From the NCBI RefSeq assembly GCF_036983985.1, contig NZ_JALAHQ010000001.1:186001-250000 (forward strand): 64,000 nucleotides of DNA. The letters run 5' to 3'. Positions 18,208 to 27,188 of the stretch are shown here, piece by piece. The DNA comes from Alishewanella metallidurans. GTDB lineage: Bacteria > Pseudomonadota > Gammaproteobacteria > Enterobacterales > Alteromonadaceae. The notes below the pieces were generated by a model. The model did no database searches. It was not told the origin of the DNA and saw nothing but the letters and a program-made list of their open reading frames with translations. The position numbers and the translations under genes were made by a program. Positions within the stretch are counted from its first letter, which is position 1, and the number at the start of each line of letters is the position of its first letter.

Positions 18208-18614
18208 TAGCTTACCTCCACGTCAAACACTTGCATGTCTTGCCAGTAGCTTAAGAAATTGTCTTCCCATATCGGGTATATCTGTGTTGCTGTTTCTATA
18301 GGGTAGTAACCACTGATGTCTTGAAACATACCTGATTGAAAATCAAAGTCTAAACACTTAGCCAGCTCTACATCTTGGCCTTGGCCAACATAGCCAAAGT
18401 CGGTGATGTAGCATATTACCCAGTTATGACCGTATCGTTCGAGGCGTATCTCTACTGGATGATAGCCACCACGCTCGGCATTGTAACTCGGGTCTCTAAA
18501 GTTAATGGTCGCTTCACGGGACTCTTTGTCGTCTCGGTTAATAAGCAGTAGCGATAGCTTATCGCATAGGCGTTTTGATACAGGCAATACTAATTCTTCA
18601 TATAAAATACGCAT
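18207..18614 (-). CDS. DUF2787-family protein
   Basis: This 135-residue protein has the pattern I associate with DUF2787: GGYHPVEIRLE, WVICYITDFGYVG, CLDFDFQSG, and a final Y-x-x-x-Q-V-F-D-V. The function is unknown. In Vibrio, Shewanella and relatives this family is found in integrative elements near RadC genes, which fits the neighbour at 18662. It is coupled to the XRE gene downstream. Confidence 0.75.
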   Translation of the reverse strand: MRILYEELVLPVSKRLCDKLSLLLINRDDKESREATINFRDPSYNAERGGYHPVEIRLERYGHNWVICYITDFGYVGQGQDVELAKCLDFDFQSGMFQDISGYYPIETATQIYPIWEDNFLSYWQDMQVFDVEVS

Positions 18615-18661
18615 AGGGGCACTCTCCTTGAATGGGGGTTGGTAATAACTGAAAAAGCTAA

Positions 18662-19108
18662 CTAGTTAAAAACGTGCGGGTGGGTTTGTTGCAAACTGCT
18701 GTAGTTGTTTAAACCAATAATGATGTGGTCAAGCACGGTGATATCCATTACTTTGGCCGCATCGCAAATACTCTTAGTGAACCGAATATCGGCATCGCTG
18801 GGCGCTGACTTACCTGATGGATGGTTATGAATAAGCACCACCACCTTTAGGTTAAGTATTACGGCAGTGCGCAGTACTTCAGCCGGTCGAACGCTAACGG
18901 CATCAACACTGCCGGTTGCCACGACTTCAAAGCAGCTAATGTCGTGTTGCTTGGTCAGGTTAACGACAATAAACACTTCTTTGGTTTCATACTTTAGATA
19001 GTCAAACAGTGCCGCTATTGTTTCGGGTGCGGTAATAGACTGCCCGATGATGGCGCAATCAATATCTTTAAAGCGATACTTCACTTCAATTTCACGCAGG
19101 GTTGCCAT
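18662..19108 (-). CDS. RadC-like JAB/MPN domain protein
   Basis: This 148-residue protein is short compared with chromosomal RadC and contains only the JAB/MPN part. The metal site HNHPSG followed by SDAD appears at about 107-120. Such short RadC proteins are common on integrative elements, plasmids and phages. Their biochemical role is unsettled despite the old DNA-repair name. It sits in the minus-strand block after the DUF6641-like gene. Confidence 0.9.
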   Translation of the reverse strand: MATLREIEVKYRFKDIDCAIIGQSITAPETIAALFDYLKYETKEVFIVVNLTKQHDISCFEVVATGSVDAVSVRPAEVLRTAVILNLKVVVLIHNHPSGKSAPSDADIRFTKSICDAAKVMDITVLDHIIIGLNNYSSLQQTHPHVFN

Positions 19109-19173
19109 ACATTACCTCCATAACCCTATAAACCTTATGGCCGGTAGGTTCCGGCCATGTCGTGATAGTGTGC

Positions 19174-19635
19174 TTAAGCCTTATCTGCTTTCGCGCCTTT
19201 AGCGGGTTTAGGTGGTTTTGCCGGTGATAGCTGCAATATCTGCGTATCTAATTCACCGGCTTCCACTGCTTTAATCAGGGTTTCGATAATGGTGGGTAAT
19301 GCCTCTTTATTACCGATATCAATCGCGGCCTTACCCTTATCTATTTCCAGTGTTTTTAAGCCAACTTTAATTTCAAAGTAATAGTGGTCGTTATCATCAA
19401 AGTACCAAGGGCGAACAGCCTTGCGCTTACGTACCGTTTTACGCTCGCCGGTCTCGGGGTCTTTGATGGTTTTCTCTTTAAATGCTTCATAGGACTGGCC
19501 GTCTATCATGGCCTGAGCCATGGCTAACTGCTCATCCAGCTTTTCAATCAGCTTTAAACGTTTACCTAGGATAGGTGGCTTGGGCTCAATTTTTGGCCGA
19601 GCGATAACCTTGAGAGAACTCAATAATGTTGTCAT
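19174..19635 (-). CDS. DUF6641-like mobile-element protein
   Basis: This 153-residue protein follows the DUF6641 pattern: an N-terminal SLK segment, RLKLIEKLDEQLAMA, then DPETGERKTVRKRK, RPWYFD, and a VGLKTLEIDKGKAAID strand. The tail is Lys/Pro/Ala-rich. The function is unknown; homologues accompany AAA ATPases and integrases in genomic islands. It is 44 bp after the AAA gene on the same strand. I rely on pattern memory for the family name. Confidence 0.65.
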   Translation of the reverse strand: MTTLLSSLKVIARPKIEPKPPILGKRLKLIEKLDEQLAMAQAMIDGQSYEAFKEKTIKDPETGERKTVRKRKAVRPWYFDDNDHYYFEIKVGLKTLEIDKGKAAIDIGNKEALPTIIETLIKAVEAGELDTQILQLSPAKPPKPAKGAKADKA

Positions 19636-19679
19636 GGGTATGTCCTTTATTGTTACAGTGGCAAAGCCGTTAGCAAGTG

Positions 19680-21695
19680 CTAGCGTACAAAGCCGATGGT
19701 GGGTGTGGGTTGTTTTCTGGTGTTTTCGTCAATCAGCACATTAAGCGCCAGCTGACGGTGTTCTTTGGTGTCACTAAAGCGTAAACGACGCGCTAACAGA
19801 GCGAAATCGCCTGGGGTTAATCGACGTAAAGCACTAAGCTCTGACATCTCATCTTTACTCAGCTGTGGCACGCTCACAGTGCGCTTGTAAAGCGTTATGA
19901 CTTGCGATGCAGTTAGATAGTCACATTGCAGCTTGAAGTCAAAGCGGCGCAGGACAGCGCTGTCCAATGCTGTTTCGAAATTAGTCGCAGCAAACAGCGG
20001 TTGAGTAAAGCACTCAAGTTGCGCCAGCAGTTCGTTAACGACTTGCCGTTCATGCTGCATATTTAAGCGCTCGCGGCTGGTCAATAAGCTATCGACCTCA
20101 TCTAGCAGCAATAGATGGTTATCCCTATGCGCTTGCTGAAATAAGGCGGCTATCTGCTTTTCTGAATCGCCAACATATTTACTTAATACATCCGAGCTTA
20201 GTACTCGTTTGATATGGCGGTTATGCTGCTCGGCCATGTAGTGGGCTAAGGCGGTTTTACCTGTACCCGATGGACCACTGATTAATACCCGTATAGGGGC
20301 ATTGTTAGCCACCGCATGGTTAATCTGTTTTAACACCGAACTAGGCTGCTTAATGTTCAGCATCGTAATATCAAAACTTAACTCGCTTTGATACCGCATA
20401 CTGTCATCCCATAAGTTACAGGCGCTCAGTGTGCCCTCGATGACATCCTCAATAACGCTTTGTGCCAATGTTCGTTTAAAACCAAGGGTTCGTGAAACAT
20501 GGCCTGCATTGGCTATTAAGGCGGGTGTCAGGTTAGGTGTTTTACTTAGCCGCTCGTGAAACTCAGCCGATACCGCTAACCCCTTGAATTCGGCCTTACT
20601 GATAGTTTGTAATATCTGCTCTTGAGGCGAGTTAACTGACATCACGAGTTTAAAGCGCCGGATATAACTATGTTCAAGTTGCTGTACGTGGTTCGTTATC
20701 CAGATAGCAGGTACGGTATTTCGTTCAAGTATCCGATGCACGGATTCTTTGGAGTAATGCATATCGGCATTGAAAAATAAGCTTTCACACTCATCGACTA
20801 ATAGCATCATATCGCTACCGGCCATTAAGCTTTGTACCATGGTGATATACTGTAATCGCTGCGTATCAGCACTTTTAGCGCCAAACTCGCCTGATAAGTA
20901 ACCCTCATCAATACGCATATTACGAGCTTCATACAGTGGTAAAGCTAATGTACTGGCAAGCACCTTAGCCAGCTCGGTTTTGCCACTACCAGCTTCACCA
21001 TAAAGCAGAATATTAATACCCGTTTGTTTCTGCTCAATGGCCTGACTGAGATAGCCTAGCAATAGCTCGGTATCAACATAGCTAAAGTTAGTGGCGTTAA
21101 GCTTGGTTGGCAGACACGGGCAGAGCGCATGCTTTAATAGCTGCTCTTTACTTTTCACCTCCTCAGTTGTGATGACATACAGTAGGCTTGGCGTAATGGT
21201 GATGTCTTGTGGCTCATCAAGATAACGGTCCATGCTGATTAAGCCACTTTGCTGTAATTGCATTACGCTATTGCCTACCTCGTCACTGCTCATGCCGGAT
21301 AAATCACACAGTAGCCATTCCAGTGCTTTCTCTTCGATATAACCACCCAGTAGCTCAACCATACGATTTAAGCCTTGGTTGATATTTATCAGCGCTATAA
21401 GCCCCAATGCGGGCGCAAAGTTCGGGTTAACATCAAATAGCTGGCACAGCGCCACCATGTTGTTACGAATGCGCTCGCTAAGGGCAGGGGTATCATCGTT
21501 AAAGTCGAAAAACGGCAATACCTGTTTACTGTTTAGCTCGCTATTATCACTAAAGGCACGGCCAGTAATACCTCGAAGCGTACTGCGATTAATGCCAGTA
21601 TGGCTAATATCAACATCAACCAATGCCAGCACCCGTTTAGCATAAAATGCTGCAAGATAGTGACAAGGCAGTGGTTGCTTAGGGAGTGCGGTCAT
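19680..21695 (-). CDS. Tandem AAA+ ATPase (two AAA modules)
   Basis: 671 residues with two complete AAA+ modules. The first has Walker A GEAGSGKT and Walker B LLVDECESLF (middle of the protein). The second has Walker A GPSGTGKT and Walker B LLLDEVDSLL, and a following RRF arginine-finger region. The layout is Cdc48-like, but an N-terminal winged-helix-like region precedes it. It overlaps the integrase stop by 17 bp, so it is read from the same transcript. It may remodel recombinase or replication complexes of the element, an inference from position. It is much larger than IstB/DnaC-type helpers. Confidence 0.82.
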   Translation of the reverse strand: MTALPKQPLPCHYLAAFYAKRVLALVDVDISHTGINRSTLRGITGRAFSDNSELNSKQVLPFFDFNDDTPALSERIRNNMVALCQLFDVNPNFAPALGLIALININQGLNRMVELLGGYIEEKALEWLLCDLSGMSSDEVGNSVMQLQQSGLISMDRYLDEPQDITITPSLLYVITTEEVKSKEQLLKHALCPCLPTKLNATNFSYVDTELLLGYLSQAIEQKQTGINILLYGEAGSGKTELAKVLASTLALPLYEARNMRIDEGYLSGEFGAKSADTQRLQYITMVQSLMAGSDMMLLVDECESLFFNADMHYSKESVHRILERNTVPAIWITNHVQQLEHSYIRRFKLVMSVNSPQEQILQTISKAEFKGLAVSAEFHERLSKTPNLTPALIANAGHVSRTLGFKRTLAQSVIEDVIEGTLSACNLWDDSMRYQSELSFDITMLNIKQPSSVLKQINHAVANNAPIRVLISGPSGTGKTALAHYMAEQHNRHIKRVLSSDVLSKYVGDSEKQIAALFQQAHRDNHLLLLDEVDSLLTSRERLNMQHERQVVNELLAQLECFTQPLFAATNFETALDSAVLRRFDFKLQCDYLTASQVITLYKRTVSVPQLSKDEMSELSALRRLTPGDFALLARRLRFSDTKEHRQLALNVLIDENTRKQPTPTIGFVR

Positions 21696-22602
21696 TGTTC
21701 CTCCCTGCTGATCGATAACACAGCGTTAGCGCTGCTTGCTTCATAAACTGATGGTCACGCTTGTCATAGACAGTAGTGGTGCTGATATCCGCATGTCCTG
21801 CCATTTGACGTACGGTATTGATATCGACGTTTTGCTCCAAAAGGCGGGTGATAAACGTGCGCCGCATGTCGTGTGGCGACACATTTGGCACACCTATGGC
21901 GGCTAGTTTACTTTTTATGAGTCTATATACAGCTGAAACGGTTAACCCGACATCGGTGACTATTTTGCCGTTGGTGTAGGTTTTACACAGTAAATAGCCA
22001 TCCTCTAGCCTACGCAAGCGTAGCCACTCGGCCATGTGCTCTTGACACCATTTAGGCATAAATAAAAGCCGACTTTTATTGCCCTTACCGTGACGTACGA
22101 GCAGGGTATGGTTACGTCGGTCATAGTCACTTAATATCAGCGAAACCAGCTCACTGCGACGAAGGCCAGTGCCAAGCAGTAATGCGAATATCGTTACATT
22201 TCGTTTAGACACAGCTGAGTTGCCATTGACCAACATATCGAAAAGCTGATTAACCTGACTAGCACTAAGCGGCGTACCTTGATGCTCAGGGTGCTTAAGC
22301 CTATTGATGGTCGCGATGTGTGCAGCATCTTTCTGATCTGCAATACCTGTCATCACTGCGACTTTAACGATACCGCGTATCGCAATCATAGCGCGATTAA
22401 TAGAGCGCGGCTGCCAGCCAGCATTAGTCAGCACAGCGCGTATAACCAATGCTTGTTGATAATCAATCTTAGCGAAGTAAGGGGCATAATCGTCCGGCCA
22501 GTTCATTAGCCTTGCTATGCTTTTAAGCTGTGAACCAATAGAGCTACGACTGGTAGGCGATAGTCTGCCTAAATACAGCGCGCAGGGGCATACTGTACTC
22601 AT
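21679..22602 (-). CDS. Tyrosine recombinase/integrase of an internal module
   Basis: This 307-residue enzyme has an N-terminal SAM-like core-binding domain (SPTSRSSIGSQL) and a catalytic domain. The catalytic residues are visible: Arg in TGLRRSELV (about 148), HDMRR, GHADIS and the nucleophile Tyr in TTVYDKR. It is distinct from the two recombinases near attR. It is first in the operon with the AAA, DUF6641-like, RadC and DUF2787 genes. It may be the recombinase of a once-separate element nested in the island. Confidence 0.9.
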   Translation of the reverse strand: MSTVCPCALYLGRLSPTSRSSIGSQLKSIARLMNWPDDYAPYFAKIDYQQALVIRAVLTNAGWQPRSINRAMIAIRGIVKVAVMTGIADQKDAAHIATINRLKHPEHQGTPLSASQVNQLFDMLVNGNSAVSKRNVTIFALLLGTGLRRSELVSLILSDYDRRNHTLLVRHGKGNKSRLLFMPKWCQEHMAEWLRLRRLEDGYLLCKTYTNGKIVTDVGLTVSAVYRLIKSKLAAIGVPNVSPHDMRRTFITRLLEQNVDINTVRQMAGHADISTTTVYDKRDHQFMKQAALTLCYRSAGRNNDRTP

Positions 22603-22713
22603 AAGAGCACCTCTGTTTTTGTGAGTTATTTTATGATTAAAAGGAAGAGTTAGCGGCAGGAGTAAAGCGCTACACTATGGTAGCGCTGGATAGTCTGGAG
22701 TTGCAACCAGTGT

Positions 22714-23754
22714 TTATGACACGGTAAAATCTTTGTCAGATTTAACGTGGTAGGATTGAAAAATTGCATCGAACTTGTGTTGCACATGATTTGCAATATG
22801 AGAGCAGTCATAGTCCGAAAACAGACCACGCATGCGTTTAAATTCTTTTTTCAGCTCCTTATCAATTAAGTCGTGGTCAAAGTACTGTACTTTGTGTTTC
22901 GCGAGCTTCAGACGAAAGCTACGACGATGGTTCTTATCCATCGCCTGAAGGGCTGCTTTAATACCAAATAAAGCAATGTAATTTTTTTCAAGTGTTGAAA
23001 TCTTTTCATCTTCAAATAAGCTGAGATCAAAAAACTCAATGCGATCAATATAGCTGTGCGCAGTTACCTTTTCAGGTAATTCACTGAGGAAACATTTTGG
23101 CTGGAGTCGTAATTCAGCACGTGTATCATACTCGTCGATGTCAGGCTTGCCATCGCGTTTACGTTTGGCTTTAAGGCTGTAAACAATAAGCTTTTTCTGT
23201 ACGCTATCAATAGCGAAATATAAAGTTTCCGGTTTACCATCTTTACCAAAAAAACACGCGCTCTTCATGGCGTGAGTGAAGTTCACATTGATTTCATCCA
23301 TGTGCATTTTAAAATCATGCGCGATGTCTATACGAGTAACTTTAACTTTGTTTGGATGAAGGTACAGAGTTGCCATGCGGCCGATAATACTCTCAAGCCA
23401 GCGGCGTGCTATGAAATAGTCGCCACGAAGCAATGGGAAGCCTGTTAACTCAAAACGAATAAAAGGACGTGTGTGCGCATTAGGCTTCACCTGCACAATC
23501 AGTTTGGGAAGGCCCTGATTATTATACTTGTTCTTCAAATCCAATTTCTTGCTTAAAGGCAGGACGATGCTATAGGCATAGCCATTTTGTCTTGTACAGA
23601 TTTGAAACGGACTAACCTCATGCACACTGCATAGCATTGCAATTATTTGTTTTATGTTACTTTCAATTCCGTCAGCGTCAGGCAGCCAGTGAATTACTGC
23701 AGTAAGCTTATCAATTCCGACGCGAAATGAAGGTGAAGTTGTTTTGATGCTCAT
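22714..23754 (-). CDS. Replication-initiator-like protein (Rep_trans-like)
   Basis: 346 residues. The motif KVTRIDIAHDF (about 128-138) is the R-x-D-h-x-x-D strand found in Rep_trans-type rolling-circle initiators and related phage proteins. FIRFELTGFPL upstream and a Lys/Arg-rich C-terminus fit this. No confident catalytic Tyr motif can be assigned by eye. It lies 9 bp after the basic protein gene and faces an intergenic region with repeated CGTCGTTACG motifs, as a Rep gene near its origin would. Function is inferred. Confidence 0.6.
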   Translation of the reverse strand: MSIKTTSPSFRVGIDKLTAVIHWLPDADGIESNIKQIIAMLCSVHEVSPFQICTRQNGYAYSIVLPLSKKLDLKNKYNNQGLPKLIVQVKPNAHTRPFIRFELTGFPLLRGDYFIARRWLESIIGRMATLYLHPNKVKVTRIDIAHDFKMHMDEINVNFTHAMKSACFFGKDGKPETLYFAIDSVQKKLIVYSLKAKRKRDGKPDIDEYDTRAELRLQPKCFLSELPEKVTAHSYIDRIEFFDLSLFEDEKISTLEKNYIALFGIKAALQAMDKNHRRSFRLKLAKHKVQYFDHDLIDKELKKEFKRMRGLFSDYDCSHIANHVQHKFDAIFQSYHVKSDKDFTVS

Positions 23755-23763
23755 GAAGTTTCC

Positions 23764-24420
23764 TTACTTCTTAAGTGCTTTAGTCAACTGGCTGATAAAC
23801 TTTTTATCAAACTGTTTACTCAGTACTACAGCCAATGCCTTAGGAGAATGCTTTGATCCTGCATATTTCTCGATAGCGTTCACAACTTGTTGCAAGGGAT
23901 CTGCTTCAGACTCTTTAGGTGGTTTCTTTAAACGTAGGTGGATCATCGCGTCGATAATGCTGCGCTTAGTAACTGACTTTTCAGTAAAGTTTGTGCCGGC
24001 TTGCTGCTTAACGTGTTCCATGACTTCCAAGCATTTTTCCTTTGTTAGCTTATTCATTGGTTGCATGGAGTCATCACTGTACTTATGCACTGCATCGATT
24101 TTACCAATACGATATGCAACCCGGGCGGCGACCAATTGTCGATTGAGAGTGCCATACTGCTCATAGAAGTTTTCTTCAATAAACTCCTTCATTGAGTTTT
24201 TGCCAAACGCTTTCCAGCCTTTGCGAAGGTCAATAGCTAGTAGTAGGAACTTCTGGTTTTTAGCTGCATCATCAAGGCCGTTAACCATTAGATGTTTGTG
24301 ATCCGATTTGAATTTGAAATCACGCTTTTTTATTGCCATCAGTGCGATTGTGACTGCACTCTTTTTTAATACTTTTTTGCTAACAGCATTTTTGCTGATC
24401 GTAGATTTTTTCTTAGCCAT
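23764..24420 (-). CDS. Basic protein, partner of the Rep-like gene
   Basis: 218 residues with a strongly basic N-terminus (about nine Lys in the first 24). The region LAIDLRKGWKAFGKN...EFIEENF at about 60-85 resembles segments in plasmid and phage DNA-binding proteins, but I cannot place it in a family. The C-terminus is Lys-rich. It precedes the Rep-like gene by 9 bp in the same direction. It may be an origin-binding or accessory replication protein (inference). Confidence 0.55.
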   Translation of the reverse strand: MAKKKSTISKNAVSKKVLKKSAVTIALMAIKKRDFKFKSDHKHLMVNGLDDAAKNQKFLLLAIDLRKGWKAFGKNSMKEFIEENFYEQYGTLNRQLVAARVAYRIGKIDAVHKYSDDSMQPMNKLTKEKCLEVMEHVKQQAGTNFTEKSVTKRSIIDAMIHLRLKKPPKESEADPLQQVVNAIEKYAGSKHSPKALAVVLSKQFDKKFISQLTKALKK

Positions 24421-25066
24421 AAAGTTTTCTCTCTTACTAAATTAGTAACACATATGAGTAGCTCAATTTCATGAACCGATAATTGATTTACAGTTTTGAA
24501 TTCACAGAGCAGTGAGTAAATTTTCTGCGAGTTCAGCAGAACTGGATTGATGCAAAAATTTGCTATGTCGCAGTTCGATTACTGATTTACAGATTTAAGA
24601 AAGTAAGAAAGGTGACTAAAAAATTATGGTGTGTTTATCCACTTAGTATGTCTACATAGATCCTATCTAGAGCTCTCTATTGATCTCATATAGTTAGATC
24701 TGTAGCTGTGTATTAATAGATCTATCTACCAATTACTTATAGCTTACTAGTGGATCATACTTAACTAGATATAAACTACATACATACACTAGAATGTACT
24801 AATTAGTGTGCATAAGGCTTTGATTAAAATGTGTAATACTTTCGTAAGCTTTCGTCGTTACGACAAGAGTTTGCGCCATTTTGTTTACTGGTTTCATAAC
24901 GTCGTTATGACGTTAAATTGCAACCTAATATTAGGATCTTTATTGTAGTCGTAACGGCGGTGGTAACCTTAAAAAATTGATGCGACAATCGTCGTTACGG
25001 CGATTATGGTTTGTTATATTATAAGTCGTTGTAAATTATTTTTAATTGAGAGCTCTCGACTGGATT
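24421..25066. other. Intergenic region with iteron-like repeats; candidate origin or operator region
   Basis: No gene is visible in these 646 bp. The left part is AT-rich with many TAGATC/GATCTA words (about 24650-24740). The right part has four copies of a CGTCGTTACGRCG-like element: 24853-24864, 24899-24913 (the palindrome ACGTC-GTTAT-GACGT), 24948-24959 on the other strand, and 24990-25002. It separates the Rep-like operon (minus) from the small gene at 25067 (plus). AT-rich DNA plus short repeats beside a Rep-like gene suggests an origin or autoregulatory region. Confidence 0.5.
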
Positions 25067-25447
25067 ATGAATATGGGTATTAAGTTAAGTTATAAAATGT
25101 GCCGCGAGAACCTACCAAACTTGCAAAGCATTATAAACAGAACCAGAAATAAAAAACTTAAGCTGAAGATAGATAAATTGCAGGAGACCAGATACAGCCA
25201 TGTAAAAGAAGAGAGAGTTGCCTACGTAGAAACGATAAAAGAAATTCTTAAGGATATGGACTCCGAGGATCGTGATAATTTCTATAGGGTTTTTAGGGAC
25301 AGAAAATATATGGAAGGCAAGACTCAAATCAGGGTGGCTACCTCGACCAGAATACAACTTAAATCTTTAATGGAAAGACAAAGTTGGTCTGACTACGATG
25401 CTGCGGTTACTGAGCTTATGGCGTTTTTTAGCGCTAATGGGGGGTAA
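25067..25447 (+). CDS. Hypothetical protein, about 126 residues
   Basis: I do not recognise it. It is charged and probably helical, with a Lys/Arg-rich middle and a TRIQLKSLMERQSWSDYD segment near the end that could be part of a small DNA-binding fold. The open frame allows a TTG start at 25046; ATG at 25067 or 25073 is more likely but the ribosome sites are weak. It lies directly downstream of the CGTCGTTACG repeats, so it may be controlled through them or bind them. Confidence 0.5.
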   Translation: MNMGIKLSYKMCRENLPNLQSIINRTRNKKLKLKIDKLQETRYSHVKEERVAYVETIKEILKDMDSEDRDNFYRVFRDRKYMEGKTQIRVATSTRIQLKSLMERQSWSDYDAAVTELMAFFSANGG

Positions 25448-25602
25448 CGTTTTAAGTGTCTTACACTGCCTAAACTGGCTTAACCAATATTACACAGAGA
25501 CCGCCAGTCCACTGGACTTATGAAGTGGAAATTTATTGGCGTTGCATAAGCCTAAAACTGCTGCTAAGTTATTAAATTTATTGGCTTGAAGGAGTGTCAC
25601 CA

Positions 25603-26055
25603 TTGATTCCAAAATTCTGGAAACTTTCTCAAGGAACTGATTTCTTCGATCATCAAGATCTGGCCGCATCAATTGAATGTAAATTGGTCCATGTTCACGC
25701 CGACACCGCAGCAAAAGGTAAATCATTTGAAGCCCAAGGAGTCCGATTTATTGAAGCGGAGATAGGTGATTATTTTTATCTGACTCATGGAAATCAAGGA
25801 GTGTATTTGCTCGGTCAGTTTTCTGGGCCCGCTAATATTTTTTCATTGAAAGGTGATGGATGGGTAGATAGGCCATTCCGATTAATTCGATATGCAAAGC
25901 CCAATACCGGATACGATGGCCCTCATAAGTGGTGGGCGCCTAATGATCGTTCTACTTTCACATCGGTTCCTGAGCATGAGCTTATTGATTTTGAAACTCA
26001 TATTCTGTCACCCTATTTTGGTATCTTTTTTGAACAATTCGGAATTACATTGTAG
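25603..26055 (+). CDS. Small EVE/PUA-like domain protein
   Basis: About 150 residues. The start TTG at 25603 has GGAG eight bases upstream; GTG at 25594 would sit on the ribosome site. It opens with a PKFWKLSQG strand and contains EIGDYFYLTHGNQGVYLLGQF. This order (W-K-x-S-x-G, then G-D-x-V/F-x-x, then G-x-Y-x-x-G) is reminiscent of EVE/PUA-like modules that read modified bases, such as those attached to McrB. There is no nuclease or GTPase partner beside it. It could be a stand-alone modified-DNA reader or an RNA-binding protein. The assignment is tentative. Confidence 0.55.
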   Translation: MIPKFWKLSQGTDFFDHQDLAASIECKLVHVHADTAAKGKSFEAQGVRFIEAEIGDYFYLTHGNQGVYLLGQFSGPANIFSLKGDGWVDRPFRLIRYAKPNTGYDGPHKWWAPNDRSTFTSVPEHELIDFETHILSPYFGIFFEQFGITL

Positions 26056-26741
26056 CTTATTGGCATGTTGACAACCTACACCGTTTCGCCGAATCCTTTA
26101 GCAGGAATAACACATCTGCTATGTCGGTATGTCTGGTAACCAGCAGCGCCCTTTAAATTTAGCTTGTCATACTGGGTACTGAAAGAGGTGTACTTGGATG
26201 GCTTAAAGCCGGTAGTGGATGATTAAAGTAACAGCCACCAAACAGCGTTGTCCATTCTACGAACGCCATCTCTCTGCCTGACAATACTGACCTGATTGGT
26301 AGCTCGAATAAACCTGCTGAATATCCGGCGCTCAGGGTACAGTTGGATCTACAGCCCTTCACATAGCTCCCTAACTCCAGGATCGTCTATTACGTTCAGT
26401 CTGCTGCACATACACCGTTAACCAATTTTATAATTGTTTTGCGTCTTTAATAGCTTTATATTTTACAAAGCAGTATTTAGGTTACTTGTTAAATCTCGAC
26501 GGTAAGACTGCTAAGTGCCAATTGCTGACATCATCCCTTAAATGCAAAAAATTCTATTTCGTCGCTAAAGCAGACATTGATTTACCGTGATTTACATATT
26601 GTGCTTCTCCATAAAGTAAAACTTGCATTGTGCACTTCTCTCCTTGTAGTCACATTTATCAATTCTCCCTCAAGTAATACTTGAGTTGACGTGCCGATGA
26701 ACCGCTTTACCTCGTCTAGAGTTAGCGCTTAAAAAATTTTC
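26056..26741. other. Long non-coding stretch before the second BlaI operon
   Basis: No supported gene is seen in these 686 bp. A 67-codon open frame on the minus strand (26159-26362) has no ribosome site or family resemblance. A palindrome CTCAAGTA-A-TACTTGAG lies at 26669-26685, 57 bp before the -35 box of the next operon, and could be a second operator. The remainder may be decayed mobile-element DNA. Confidence 0.4.
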
Positions 26742-26799
26742 TTGACAGTTATTAACTGCACCTCTACATTTGTAGAAGTTTATTTCTACAAATGTAGAG
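26742..26799 (+). promoter_or_regulatory. Promoter and BlaI-type operator of the island blaI/M56 operon
   Basis: TTGACA (26742-26747), 17 bp, then TACATT (26765-26770) forms a strong sigma70 promoter. A perfect 16-bp inverted repeat (26762-26777 and 26784-26799, six-base spacer) starts three bases upstream of the -10 box and covers it. Each arm contains the TACAnnTGTA core typical of BlaI/MecI operators. The BlaI-type gene starts seven bases later. Repressor bound here would block RNA polymerase, so autoregulation is very likely. Confidence 0.85.
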
Positions 26800-26805
26800 A
26801 CTAGA

Positions 26806-27183
26806 ATGAAATTAAGTGATTTTGAATTAGATGTGATGCAAATTTTCTGGCAGCAGGGGATCTGCTCGTCACCGGAAATATTTAAGCAAATCGAACAGGT
26901 AAAAAATGTAACTTACTCTACAGTTAAAACTATCATTGATCGCCTCGAAGACAAAGGGGCACTTAAACGCGATCGCATTGAGGATCGAGCCATTTACTAT
27001 GTTCCAGCAGTGACGCAGTCAGAGATTACACAGACTGTATTACCGGGTTTCCTGCGCCGCTTTTTTAATGGCAAAGCCACCGATTTAATTACCCATTTAA
27101 TGAAGGATGAGGAACTCAGTCAGGATGATATCGCTTATTTGGAAGTATTCTTGAAAAAACAGAAAGAGAAAAATCAGGATTAA
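26806..27183 (+). CDS. BlaI/MecI-family transcriptional repressor
   Basis: 125 residues, normal for the family. The start (LSDFELDVMQIFWQ) and the recognition helix region (NVTYSTVKTIIDRLEDKG) are classic BlaI. The C-terminal half should form the dimer and contain the cleavage region used by the M56 partner. The gene sits immediately behind a perfect dyad operator and is followed after 5 bp by the M56 gene. It is a second, diverged copy of the arrangement at the left edge of the window. Confidence 0.92.
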   Translation: MKLSDFELDVMQIFWQQGICSSPEIFKQIEQVKNVTYSTVKTIIDRLEDKGALKRDRIEDRAIYYVPAVTQSEITQTVLPGFLRRFFNGKATDLITHLMKDEELSQDDIAYLEVFLKKQKEKNQD

Positions 27184-27188
27184 TCGTA

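Noticed and set aside
24640..24790. Dense TAGATC/GATCTA words that could be a CRISPR-like or satellite repeat
   Set aside because: The words are irregularly spaced with no constant repeat length or spacers, and no cas gene is present.
26159..26362. 67-codon minus-strand open frame
   Set aside because: No ribosome-binding site, no recognisable motif and odd composition; more likely chance or remnant.
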